NCBI RefSeq assembly: GCF_001570545.1
Contig: NZ_BBXD01000013.1
Span: 310,001-374,000, forward strand
Direction of reading: 5' to 3'
Length of the DNA: 64,000 nt
Source of the DNA: Herbidospora mongoliensis
GTDB taxonomy: Bacteria; Actinomycetota; Actinomycetes; Streptosporangiales; Streptosporangiaceae
Made by a program: the position numbers and the translations under genes. This document shows positions 41,886 through 49,879 of the stretch, piece after piece. Below the pieces are notes generated by a model. The model searched no databases and had not been told where the DNA came from. It saw nothing but the letters and a program-made list of their open reading frames with translations. Every line of letters starts with the position of its first letter. Position 1 is the stretch's first letter.

Positions 41886-43067
41886 TCAGCCGTTGGGCTT
41901 CCACAGGGTCAGCGTCAACGCCTCGACGGCGATCTGCGGGTTCACGTTGGCCGCCAGTCGCTCGCGGCAGCGCATGATCGCGGCGGTGCGCTTCAGAGTG
42001 TCCTCGGGCCGCGATGCCTTCGCGGCGGCCTCGAGTTCCGCTCGCCGGTCGCCGTTGGCCAGTTCGACCTGTGACCCGAACTGCACCGCCAGCACGTCGC
42101 GGTAGAACGCCATCAGGTCGAGCAGCGCCGTGTCGAGCGACTCGCGCTTGATCCTGGTCGCCCGCGACTTCTGCGCCGTCTCCAGTTCCTTCAGCGCGCC
42201 CGCGCCACCCCTGACCAGGCCTCGGTTGAGGCCCTTCCCGGTCGAGCCCTCGCCATAGATCGCCCGGAGCTGGGAGATCTCGCTCTCGTTGAGCTGAGTG
42301 GTGGCCGCTTCGGCGTCTTCGTCGGCGGTCTTCACCAGTTTCTCGGCCGCGGTGATGCACTCGCCGACGTTGGTCAGGCTCTTGGGGATCGTCAGTACGG
42401 CCTCGCGCCGCCCCCTCGCCGACTCGTCCAGCGCCAGCCGTCGAGCCCGCGCCAGATCCCCCTGAGAGGCCCGAGCCATCGACTCCGCCACCCCCGGCGG
42501 CACGTTGTCTCTCGTCACGAGAGCATGCGCGACGGCCTGGCTGGACGGCGTCACCAAGGTCACCACCCGGCAGCGCGACCGGATGGTGATGATCATGTCG
42601 TCGATGGCCGGCGCGCACAGCAGCCAGACCGTTCGGGGCGGGGGCTCCTCGATGGCCTTCAGCAGGGCGTTGGCCGCCTGCTCGGTCGCCCGGTCGGCGT
42701 CGTCGAACAGGACCACCCGCCAGCGACCCATCGTCGACCGCCCGGCGGCCCGGAGAATGAGCTCGCGGGTCTGCTTGACGCCGTACGAGAGCCCCTGAGG
42801 CCGCACCGACTCCAGGTCGGGATGCGACCCGACCATCACCTGGTGGCACGCGTCGCAGTGACCGCACCCCTGGTCACGGCAGAGCAGCGCGGCGGCGAAG
42901 GCCTTGGCGGCGTCGAAGCGGCCGGAACCGGGCGGGCCGGTGAAGAGCCACGCGTGGGTCATGCCCGCGCCACGGCCCCCGGCGAGCACCTCGGCGGCAG
43001 CGGCGGCGGCCCGGCGCAGGACCGTCGCGGCCTGCTCCTGGCCGACGAGGTCATCGAACACGTCCAC
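41886..43067 (-). CDS. holB: DNA polymerase III subunit delta'
   Basis: A 393-residue clamp-loader subunit: DDLVGQEQAATVLRRA at the start, P-loop-like GPPGSGRFDAAKAFAAALLC, four Cys zinc site (CRDQGCGHCDACH) and VVLFDDADRATEQAANALLK followed by EEPPP. The P-loop carries GR instead of GK, the degenerate form usual for delta', which does not hydrolyse ATP. It directly follows the MFS-tmk gene (nine bases), the conserved tmk-holB order. GTG start. Confidence 0.92.
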   Translation of the reverse strand: MDVFDDLVGQEQAATVLRRAAAAAAEVLAGGRGAGMTHAWLFTGPPGSGRFDAAKAFAAALLCRDQGCGHCDACHQVMVGSHPDLESVRPQGLSYGVKQTRELILRAAGRSTMGRWRVVLFDDADRATEQAANALLKAIEEPPPRTVWLLCAPAIDDMIITIRSRCRVVTLVTPSSQAVAHALVTRDNVPPGVAESMARASQGDLARARRLALDESARGRREAVLTIPKSLTNVGECITAAEKLVKTADEDAEAATTQLNESEISQLRAIYGEGSTGKGLNRGLVRGGAGALKELETAQKSRATRIKRESLDTALLDLMAFYRDVLAVQFGSQVELANGDRRAELEAAAKASRPEDTLKRTAAIMRCRERLAANVNPQIAVEALTLTLWKPNG

Positions 43068-43076
43068 CCGGAAAGG

Positions 43077-45107
43077 CTAGTCCCTGATCGCGGGCATCGT
43101 TCCGGTGTTGGCCTCGGTCTCCTGCGGCACCGGGTCGGGCAGCACCTCGCGGACCCGATCCTGGATCAACCGGGACACCTCAGACTGGGTGAGCGTGCCG
43201 TCGACGACGTAGTAGCGCTCGGGGTCGCGGGCGGCCAGCGCGCGGAACTCCTTGCGGACCCGCTCGTGGAAGTCGATCGGCTCCGACTCGATGCGGTCGG
43301 CCGGGTGGGCGTGCCGCCGCAGGCCCACCGACGGCGGGACGTCGACCAGCACGGTCAGATGGGGCACCAGCCCGCCGGTGGCCCACCCGTTGATCTGGGC
43401 GACCTCGTCGGCCCCGAGGACGCGCCCGGCGCCCTGGTAGGCCAGCGACGAGTCGACGTAGCGGTCACAGACGACCATCGACCCGCGGTCGAGCGCCGGC
43501 CGGATGACCTTCTCGACGTGCTCGGCCCGGTCGGCGGCGTAGAGCAGCGTCTCGGCGTGGGCCGACAGCCCCTGATGGGCGGAGTCGAGCAGGATGGCCC
43601 GCAGCCGCATGCCGACCTTGGTCGACCCGGGCTCCCGGGTCTGGACGACGTCGAACCCCTGGTCACGCAGCCAGATCGCGAGCAGCCGCGACTGGGTGGT
43701 CTTCCCGGACCCCTCACCGCCCTCGAAGGCGATGAACATGCCCGGGACCTCTTGCGGGGGCTCGGCCCCGAACGGCTCGCCGCGCAACGCCGCCACCAGG
43801 TCGACCCGGAGCGGCACCTCAGGACGGTCGTCGAGCCGCCGCAGCGAGACGACGCCGATCGCCACGGCCAGCACGGCCCCGGCGAGCAGCACCAGGTTTG
43901 CCCCGTCGAACCGGTAGGTCAGCACGTTGATCGTCAGGTCGTGGACGCCGAAGAACCCGCCCACCAGCGCCGCCACCGCGACCACGCCCAGGAACACGAC
44001 CCGGGTGACGGAGTGGAGGAAGTCGACCGGCGGCTTGCCCTCGGCCTCGGCCTCGATCATGGTGAAGCCGATGATCCAGGCGATCCCGGCGAACACCCCG
44101 GCGACGAGGGTCAGCACGACCAGGATCACCAGGTTGTGGATCAGCCCGGCGGCGGCCAGCGTGAACCCGGTCAGGATGATCGAGAGCCCGAAGAACCTGG
44201 TGCGGGAAAGCTCCTTGAGCCACCGCAGCCCGAAGTAGGCCCCCACGGCCGCGCCGACGAACACGGCGCAGAACAGCGAGGCGTATCCGGCGTCGCCGGC
44301 GCCGAGAACCGCGACATAGGCGCGTCCGACCGCCACCACGACGGAGACCGCCGCGAACACGCCGATCATGCCGATGTAGAACCGCTTGACGGCCTTGTTG
44401 GCGGTGGCGAGCCGCCATCCGTCGGCGAGCTGGGCGAGGACCGACGGCTTGGGCGCGCCGCCCGCGTGACGCAGATCGAGGGTGAACACCAGCGCCGCGG
44501 TCGCGAGGTAGCTGATCCCGGTCACCACGATCATGATCTTCCCGGCTCCGACCTCGAACCCCGAGATGACCGCCGTCAGAACGTTGACCAGGCCCGCCAT
44601 CAGGGCGAACAGGAAGGCGGCGAGGGGCGCCATGGCGTACCAGGCCAGCAGGCCCACCCGGTCGGCGTCGGCCCGCCGCTCGGCCGGGACCAGCCCGGAG
44701 ACCGCGGCGTCACGACCCGCGTTCCACACCAGGGACGCGCACTCGATCAGGAACATCGCCAGGATGAGCCACTGGTAGCCGCCGATGACCAGCGCGAGCA
44801 GGACCACCACGAAGCGCACCGCGTCGGCCGCGGCCATGGCCAGCCGCCAGTCGACCTTGGAGACCAGCAGCCCGGCCAGCGGCCCCAGCAGCACGGCCGG
44901 GAGCAGCTTGGCGAGGAAGACCCCGCCGACGGCCAGGCTCTGCGCCGGATAGCCGTCCCCCTGGGTGATCGTCCCGGCCAGGGCGGTCAGCGTGATCAGG
45001 GCGAGCCAGTCACCCAGCCCGCCCACTGACATCGCGGTCCACAAACGGCGGAACGGAGCGATGGTCAGCACATGGGACGGCTTTCGGGCCCGACCGGGGG
45101 TGCTCAT
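43077..45107 (-). CDS. tmk: MFS-like membrane protein fused to thymidylate kinase
   Basis: A 676-residue fusion. Residues 1-440 form about eleven transmembrane helices of an MFS-like transporter (FRRLWTAMSVGGLGDWLALI at the start). From residue 457 a full dTMP kinase follows: FIAFEGGEGSGKTTQSRLLA (P-loop), REPGSTKVGMRLRAILLD (DR[Y/E]-type region), VVCDRYVDSSLAYQGAGR, then the LID region. It makes dTDP for DNA synthesis. Such fusions occur in several actinomycete genera; the transporter's substrate is unknown. It is followed by holB. Confidence 0.92.
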   Translation of the reverse strand: MSTPGRARKPSHVLTIAPFRRLWTAMSVGGLGDWLALITLTALAGTITQGDGYPAQSLAVGGVFLAKLLPAVLLGPLAGLLVSKVDWRLAMAAADAVRFVVVLLALVIGGYQWLILAMFLIECASLVWNAGRDAAVSGLVPAERRADADRVGLLAWYAMAPLAAFLFALMAGLVNVLTAVISGFEVGAGKIMIVVTGISYLATAALVFTLDLRHAGGAPKPSVLAQLADGWRLATANKAVKRFYIGMIGVFAAVSVVVAVGRAYVAVLGAGDAGYASLFCAVFVGAAVGAYFGLRWLKELSRTRFFGLSIILTGFTLAAAGLIHNLVILVVLTLVAGVFAGIAWIIGFTMIEAEAEGKPPVDFLHSVTRVVFLGVVAVAALVGGFFGVHDLTINVLTYRFDGANLVLLAGAVLAVAIGVVSLRRLDDRPEVPLRVDLVAALRGEPFGAEPPQEVPGMFIAFEGGEGSGKTTQSRLLAIWLRDQGFDVVQTREPGSTKVGMRLRAILLDSAHQGLSAHAETLLYAADRAEHVEKVIRPALDRGSMVVCDRYVDSSLAYQGAGRVLGADEVAQINGWATGGLVPHLTVLVDVPPSVGLRRHAHPADRIESEPIDFHERVRKEFRALAARDPERYYVVDGTLTQSEVSRLIQDRVREVLPDPVPQETEANTGTMPAIRD

Positions 45108-45267
45108 GGTTTTAGCGTATCCAGGTGCTCGCAGCGGGTGGGGGGTGGAACAGGCCGGTTTTGCCCCGGCTGCTCATCGCCTGAGGGTATTACGAACCTG
45201 GTATCGCCGCAGTACTCATGCGCGTTCCCTCCGACTTGGGCGGGAGCGCCAACCCATCGCCCGGTCG

Positions 45268-46494
45268 TCACGTCAGCTCGATCACGGTGATCTCGGGCGG
45301 CGCCCCGACCCGGACCGGCGGCCCCCAGAAACCGGCGCCTCTGGTGACGTAGATCTGCATGTCGTCGATCTTGCCGAGCCCCCGTACCACCGGCTGCTGG
45401 AGCGGCACGATCCGGTCGAACGGCACCATCTGGCCGCCGTGGGTGTGGCCGGAGAGCTGGAGATCGACTCCGGCCCTCGCCGCCTCCAGGCCGATCACCG
45501 GCTGGTGGGCCAGCAGGATCGTCGAGGCCTCCCGGGAGCGGCCGTGGAGGGCGAGTTCCAGGTCAGGGCCGTCGCGCAGGGTGTCGCCTGTGACGTCGTT
45601 GACACCGGCCAGCGTGATCTCACCGCCTGGGTGGGCGATCGTCACGCGCTCGTTGGCGAGGGTCCGGATGCCGTAACCGCCGAGGGTGTCGATCCACTCC
45701 TGCGGGCCGCCCGCGAGGTAGTACTCGTGGTTTCCGGTCACGAAGTAGGCCGGGCGCCGGATGTGCTGGAGCGGGGCGGCCAGGTGGCCGAGTTCGGCGA
45801 CCGATCCGTCGACCAGGTCACCGACGATGGCGACGAGCTCGGCGTCGATCTTGTTGATCTGCTCGACGATGCGCTCGGTGTGGCCGATGTTCGTCAGCGG
45901 GCCGAGGTGGATGTCGCTGACCAGGGCGATGCGCAGGCTGCCGTTGAATTTCGGCAGGGTGATCCGCACCTTCTCGATCACCGGATCGCCCAGCGCCGAC
46001 TCCATGCCGAACCCGACGATCGTGCTCGCGCCGACTCCGGCGACGACGGCGGCCGTGCGGTTGATGAACAGGCGCCGGTCGGGCCGTTTGGGCGGCTCGA
46101 CGACGTCTTCGAGCTGGATCTCGATCCGCTTCGGCCCGAACGTCGACCCCACCGTCGCCGGGATGACCTTGGGCGGCGGCGCCACCTTGACCGGATCGCC
46201 CCTGAAGACGCGGCTGAGGATCAGCCGGGGAATCTCCAGCGCGAGGCACATCAGCGTCAGATAGAACATGACCGCGACCCAGATGAACCCCGGCCAGGCC
46301 AGCACGTGGACGATCCACGACGAGGACATGCGGCTGCCCACCAGCGCCACCAGCAGCAGCGCGAGCATCAGCACCAGAACACCGGTCAGGGCCCGCCGCA
46401 CCCACCCCGGCCGGGTGGTCTGCCGGACCAGCCGCCGATAGAGGTAGAAGTGGACGGCGAAGACGACGCCGAACACAACGACGAAAAAACCCAC
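45268..46494 (-). CDS. membrane metallophosphoesterase (YkuE-like)
   Basis: A 408-residue protein with three or four N-terminal transmembrane helices (about 1-95) and a calcineurin-like phosphoesterase domain (about 185-400). Metal motifs: LVSDIHLGP, AIVGDLVDG, VTGNHEYY, LLAHQPV and LSGHTHGGQ. It probably acts at the outer face of the membrane on a phospho-lipid or nucleotide. GTG start with AGGGGG five bases upstream. The 160 bases after its stop are empty. Confidence 0.9.
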   Translation of the reverse strand: MGFFVVVFGVVFAVHFYLYRRLVRQTTRPGWVRRALTGVLVLMLALLLVALVGSRMSSSWIVHVLAWPGFIWVAVMFYLTLMCLALEIPRLILSRVFRGDPVKVAPPPKVIPATVGSTFGPKRIEIQLEDVVEPPKRPDRRLFINRTAAVVAGVGASTIVGFGMESALGDPVIEKVRITLPKFNGSLRIALVSDIHLGPLTNIGHTERIVEQINKIDAELVAIVGDLVDGSVAELGHLAAPLQHIRRPAYFVTGNHEYYLAGGPQEWIDTLGGYGIRTLANERVTIAHPGGEITLAGVNDVTGDTLRDGPDLELALHGRSREASTILLAHQPVIGLEAARAGVDLQLSGHTHGGQMVPFDRIVPLQQPVVRGLGKIDDMQIYVTRGAGFWGPPVRVGAPPEITVIELT

Positions 46495-46563
46495 GGTTAC
46501 CCCCTGTCGACCGCGCTCATGCTACGAGTAAAAACCTCGTGCGGCGCGACCGGGGAGGCCGCC

Positions 46564-46590
46564 TGTGGACAACCTGACGCCTGTGGACAA
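46564..46590. promoter_or_regulatory. two exact DnaA boxes
   Basis: TGTGGACAA occurs at 46564-46572 and again at 46582-46590, the reverse complement of TTGTCCACA, the preferred DnaA box of high-GC actinomycetes. They repeat every 18 bp in the same orientation, in the gap between topA and the metallophosphoesterase gene. Confidence 0.65.
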
Positions 46591-46591
46591 C

Positions 46592-46621
46592 TCAGCCTGC
46601 GCGGCGGACCGCGCAGGCTGA
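46592..46621 (-). terminator. topA terminator hairpin
   Basis: TCAGCCTGCGCG and CGCGCAGGCTGA form a perfect 12-bp stem with a six-base loop, 16 bases after the topA stop. The DnaA boxes follow directly. Confidence 0.8.
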
Positions 46622-46636
46622 CAAGCTGTAAAACGG

Positions 46637-49372
46637 TTACTTCGCCTTCGTGTTCGCCCGAGCCGTCGGCTTCGCCGTGGTCGACTTCGCCGCGGCGGTT
46701 TTGGCCTTCGCGGCGGTGGCGGTGGTCTTCTTCGCCGGAGCCTTCTTGGCGGGCGCCTTCTTGACCGGGGCCTTCTCCCGCCGCTCGGCGAGCAGCTCGG
46801 CCGCGCGCTCGATGGTGATCTCCTCGACCGTGTCGCCCTTGCGCAGCGACGCGTTCGACTCGCCATCGGTCACGTAGGGCCCGAAGCGGCCCTCCTTCAC
46901 CACGACCGGCTTCTTGGACACGGGGTCGTCGCCCAGCTCACGCAGCGGCGCGGCGGCGGCCCTGCGGCCCCGCTGCTTCGGCTGCGCGAAGACTTCCCCG
47001 GCCTGCTCGACCGTGATCGTGAGCAGTTCCTCCTCGGTCGTCAGCGACCGGGAGTCGGTGCCCTTCTTGATGTAGGGGCCGAACTTGCCGTTGTGCGCGA
47101 CGACCTCCTCGCCGTCGATCACCCCGACCACGCGGGGGATCGTCAGCAGCCGCAACCCGTCGTCGAGGGTGATCTCCTCGGGGTCCATCGTCTTGAACAG
47201 CGAGCTGATGCGCGGCTTCGGCTGATCGGCCTTCTTCGTCCGCTTCTTCGGGGCGTCGGCGGCCGGCGGCTCCTCCGGGAAGACCTCGGTCACATAGTGG
47301 CCGTAAGGCCCGTTGCGTACCCAGATCGTGTGCCCGGTCGACGGGTCGAGGCCCAGCTCACGGGCGCTGGACGGCTGGGCGAACATCTCTTCGGCCTTCT
47401 CGGCCGTCAGCTCGTCGGGCGTGACGTCGCTGGGCACGTTGACCTTCGAACCTTCGCGGTCGAGGTAGGTGCCGTAGCGGCCGACGCGGATGACGATGTC
47501 GGTTCCCTTGATCGGGAACGAGCTGATCTCCTTGGCGTCGATGTTGCCCAGGTCGCTGACCAGGTCCTTCAGGCCCTCTTCGCCGTCGCCGCCGTCGCCG
47601 AAGTAGAAGCGCCGCAGCTCCGGCACCCGCTCCGCGCGGTCGTTGGCGATGTCGTCGAGGACCTTCTCCATCTCGGCCGTGAAGTCGTAGTCGACCAGGT
47701 TGCCGAAGTGCTGCTCCAGCAGGTTGACCACGGCGAACGCCAGGAACGACGGCACCAGCGCGGTGCCCTTCTTGAACACGTAGCCGCGTTCCAAAATCGT
47801 CCCGATGATCGACGCGTAGGTCGACGGTCGCCCGATCTCGCGGTCTTCCAGCTCCTTGACCAGCGACGCCTCGGTGTAGCGGGCGGGCGACTTGGTCGCG
47901 TGCCCCGCCGGGGCGAGCTCGAGAAGGTTGACCGCCTGGCCCTCGGCGAGGTTGGGCAGCCGCTTCTCGGAGTCGTCGCGGTCGGTCGTCGGGTCGTCGG
48001 CGCCTTCGACGTAGGCCTTCAGGAAGCCGTAGAAGGTGATCGTCCGGCCGGTGGCGCTGAACTCGGCCTGCTCGCGGTCGGCCAGCACCTTGACCGAGAC
48101 CGACTCGCCCTCGGCGTCTTTCATCTGGGAGGCGACGGTCCGCTGCCAGATGAGCTCGTAGAGGCGGAACATGTCACCGGACAGCCCGGTCTCGCCCGGA
48201 GTGCGGAACTCCTCACCCGACGGGCGGATCGCCTCGTGGGCCTCCTGAGCGTTCTTGACCTTGCTCGTGTAGGCCCTCGGCTTGTCGGGCACGTAGGCCG
48301 CGCCGTAGAGCTTGATCGCCTGGCTGCGCGCCGCGGCCACGGCCGTCCCCGACAGCGTGATGCTGTCGGTACGCATGTAGGTGATGAACCCGTTCTCGTA
48401 GAGCTTCTGGGCCACCTGCATGGTGAACTTCGCCGAATACCCCAGCTTGCGGCTCGCCTCCTGCTGGAGGGTCGTCGTCCGGAACGGCGCATAGGGCTTT
48501 CTCGTGTACGGCCTGCGCTCGACCGACCGTACGGAATAAGAAGCCCCATCGAGCCGACCGGCCAGCGCGGTAGCCGCCGCCTGGTCGAGGTGAAGCACAT
48601 CCTGCCTGGTCAGAAGGCCATCAGAGCCGAAGTCTCGGCCCTGGGCGACCCGCTTGCCCGCGACGGACAGCAAAGTCGCGCCGAACCGGCTGGGATCGTC
48701 ACTGTCCAGCCCGGTGTCGAAAGCGGCTGAAAGATCCCAGTAGGAGGCACTCGTGAACGCGATGCGCTCCCGCTCCCGCTCGACCACCAGACGCGTCGCG
48801 ACCGACTGGACGCGACCGGCCGACAGCCCCTGCTTGACCTTCTTCCAGAGAACCGGGCTGACCTCGAAACCGTAGAGACGGTCGAGGATGCGCCGGGTCT
48901 CCTGCGCGTCGACGAGACGCAGGTTGAGGTCTCGCGGATTGGCGACGGCGTCGCGGATCGCCTGCGGGGTGATCTCGTGGAACACCATGCGGTGGACGGG
49001 CACCTTCGGCTTCAGAACCTCGCGCAGGTGCCACGCGATGGCCTCGCCCTCGCGGTCCTCGTCCGTCGCGAGATAGAGTTCGTCGGCCTCTTTCAGAAGC
49101 TGCTTCAGCTTCGAGACCTGCGACTTCTTGTCGCTGTTGACGATGTAGAGCGGCTCGAAATCGTCGTCGACGTTCACGCCGAGCTTGGCCCAGGCCTGGC
49201 TCGCGTACTCCTCCGGGATGGTGTCACCCTTCCCCGGGAGGTCGCGGATGTGGCCGATGCTGGACTCGACGACGTAACCGCGCCCGAGGTACCCGGCGAT
49301 CGTCTTCGCCTTAGCGGGCGACTCGACGATCACCAGGCGGGTTCCGCCGGCGTTGCCGTTGTTCGCTGGCAC
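46637..49372 (-). CDS. topA: DNA topoisomerase I
   Basis: A 911-residue type IA topoisomerase. The TOPRIM domain has LVIVESPAKAKTIAGYL and DEDREGEAIAWHL, and the active-site Tyr is about 332 (ENGFITYMRTDS). Typical actinobacterial C-terminal repeats without zinc ribbons follow (GRYGTYLDREGSKVNVPS, GPYGHYVTEV, GKFGPYIKKGTDSRSL, GRFGPYVTDGESNASL). It ends in a Lys/Ala-rich tail that in actinobacteria aids processivity. It relaxes negative supercoils. GTG start. Confidence 0.97.
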   Translation of the reverse strand: MPANNGNAGGTRLVIVESPAKAKTIAGYLGRGYVVESSIGHIRDLPGKGDTIPEEYASQAWAKLGVNVDDDFEPLYIVNSDKKSQVSKLKQLLKEADELYLATDEDREGEAIAWHLREVLKPKVPVHRMVFHEITPQAIRDAVANPRDLNLRLVDAQETRRILDRLYGFEVSPVLWKKVKQGLSAGRVQSVATRLVVERERERIAFTSASYWDLSAAFDTGLDSDDPSRFGATLLSVAGKRVAQGRDFGSDGLLTRQDVLHLDQAAATALAGRLDGASYSVRSVERRPYTRKPYAPFRTTTLQQEASRKLGYSAKFTMQVAQKLYENGFITYMRTDSITLSGTAVAAARSQAIKLYGAAYVPDKPRAYTSKVKNAQEAHEAIRPSGEEFRTPGETGLSGDMFRLYELIWQRTVASQMKDAEGESVSVKVLADREQAEFSATGRTITFYGFLKAYVEGADDPTTDRDDSEKRLPNLAEGQAVNLLELAPAGHATKSPARYTEASLVKELEDREIGRPSTYASIIGTILERGYVFKKGTALVPSFLAFAVVNLLEQHFGNLVDYDFTAEMEKVLDDIANDRAERVPELRRFYFGDGGDGEEGLKDLVSDLGNIDAKEISSFPIKGTDIVIRVGRYGTYLDREGSKVNVPSDVTPDELTAEKAEEMFAQPSSARELGLDPSTGHTIWVRNGPYGHYVTEVFPEEPPAADAPKKRTKKADQPKPRISSLFKTMDPEEITLDDGLRLLTIPRVVGVIDGEEVVAHNGKFGPYIKKGTDSRSLTTEEELLTITVEQAGEVFAQPKQRGRRAAAAPLRELGDDPVSKKPVVVKEGRFGPYVTDGESNASLRKGDTVEEITIERAAELLAERREKAPVKKAPAKKAPAKKTTATAAKAKTAAAKSTTAKPTARANTKAK

Positions 49373-49565
49373 GCTGCTACCTACCTCGCTGTTCGCTGCT
49401 TATCCCCGTCGGTGTGGGCCTTTTCACGGTAACCCGTCACGAGCGGCCCTCCCCCTCGGGCTACCCGGGTGGGCCCCGGTCTGTAACCACCTGGACCCGT
49501 TATCCCACGAGGACGCACAATAGAGCCCATCGGACTCCACCGTCCCCAACGGGAGACTAATCGCT

Positions 49566-49751
49566 GTGCTCGACTACTCCTACATGGAGCTGTTCCTTCC
49601 ACGCGGAACATCGCGTGAAGCGGCCCGTCGACTTCTGACAGAGCATGCCGAGTACGGCCACTGGGAACTCGATCGCCTGCGTCTCTATTCCGACGGCAGC
49701 CGGAGGGTCTGGCTGCGACGGAAGATCATACGCGTCGTCAGCACTCTGTAA
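49566..49751 (+). CDS. DUF5703 family protein
   Basis: A 61-residue conserved actinobacterial protein: YMELFLPRGTSREAARRLL, EHAEYGHWELDRLRLY and GSRRVWLRRKIIRV are diagnostic of DUF5703. Basic and soluble; function unknown. GTG 49566 lies nine bases after GGGAGA. It is divergent from topA. Confidence 0.9.
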   Translation: MLDYSYMELFLPRGTSREAARRLLTEHAEYGHWELDRLRLYSDGSRRVWLRRKIIRVVSTL

Positions 49752-49756
49752 ACATG

Positions 49757-49797
49757 GCTTTGCCCGCCCCGGGCCGCGCCCCCGAGACGGGCAAAGC
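49757..49797 (+). terminator. hairpin after DUF5703 gene
   Basis: GCTTTGCCCG and CGGGCAAAGC, perfect 10-bp arms separated by 21 bases, followed by TTTCCC. Confidence 0.65.
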
Positions 49798-49850
49798 TTT
49801 CCCGCCTCCCCCAGCGGGAACCGCCCGGCCGGGGGAGACACCTGTTCGCA

Positions 49851-49868
49851 CGCCGCCTGACGGCGGCG
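49851..49868 (-). terminator. hairpin after chaplin gene
   Basis: CGCCGCC-TGAC-GGCGGCG, a 7-bp stem, 11 bases after the chaplin stop on the minus strand. Short but well placed. Confidence 0.5.
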
Positions 49869-49879
49869 GCACGTTTTAC

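Noticed and set aside
42525-45029. 834-codon plus-strand frame
   Set aside because: Antisense of holB and MFS-tmk; protein is His/Gln/Arg/Pro-rich and has no family features.
47093-48730. 545-codon plus-strand frame opposite topA
   Set aside because: It is the antisense of conserved topA codons; composition is Val/Arg/Gly-rich with no domain, typical of high-GC shadow frames.
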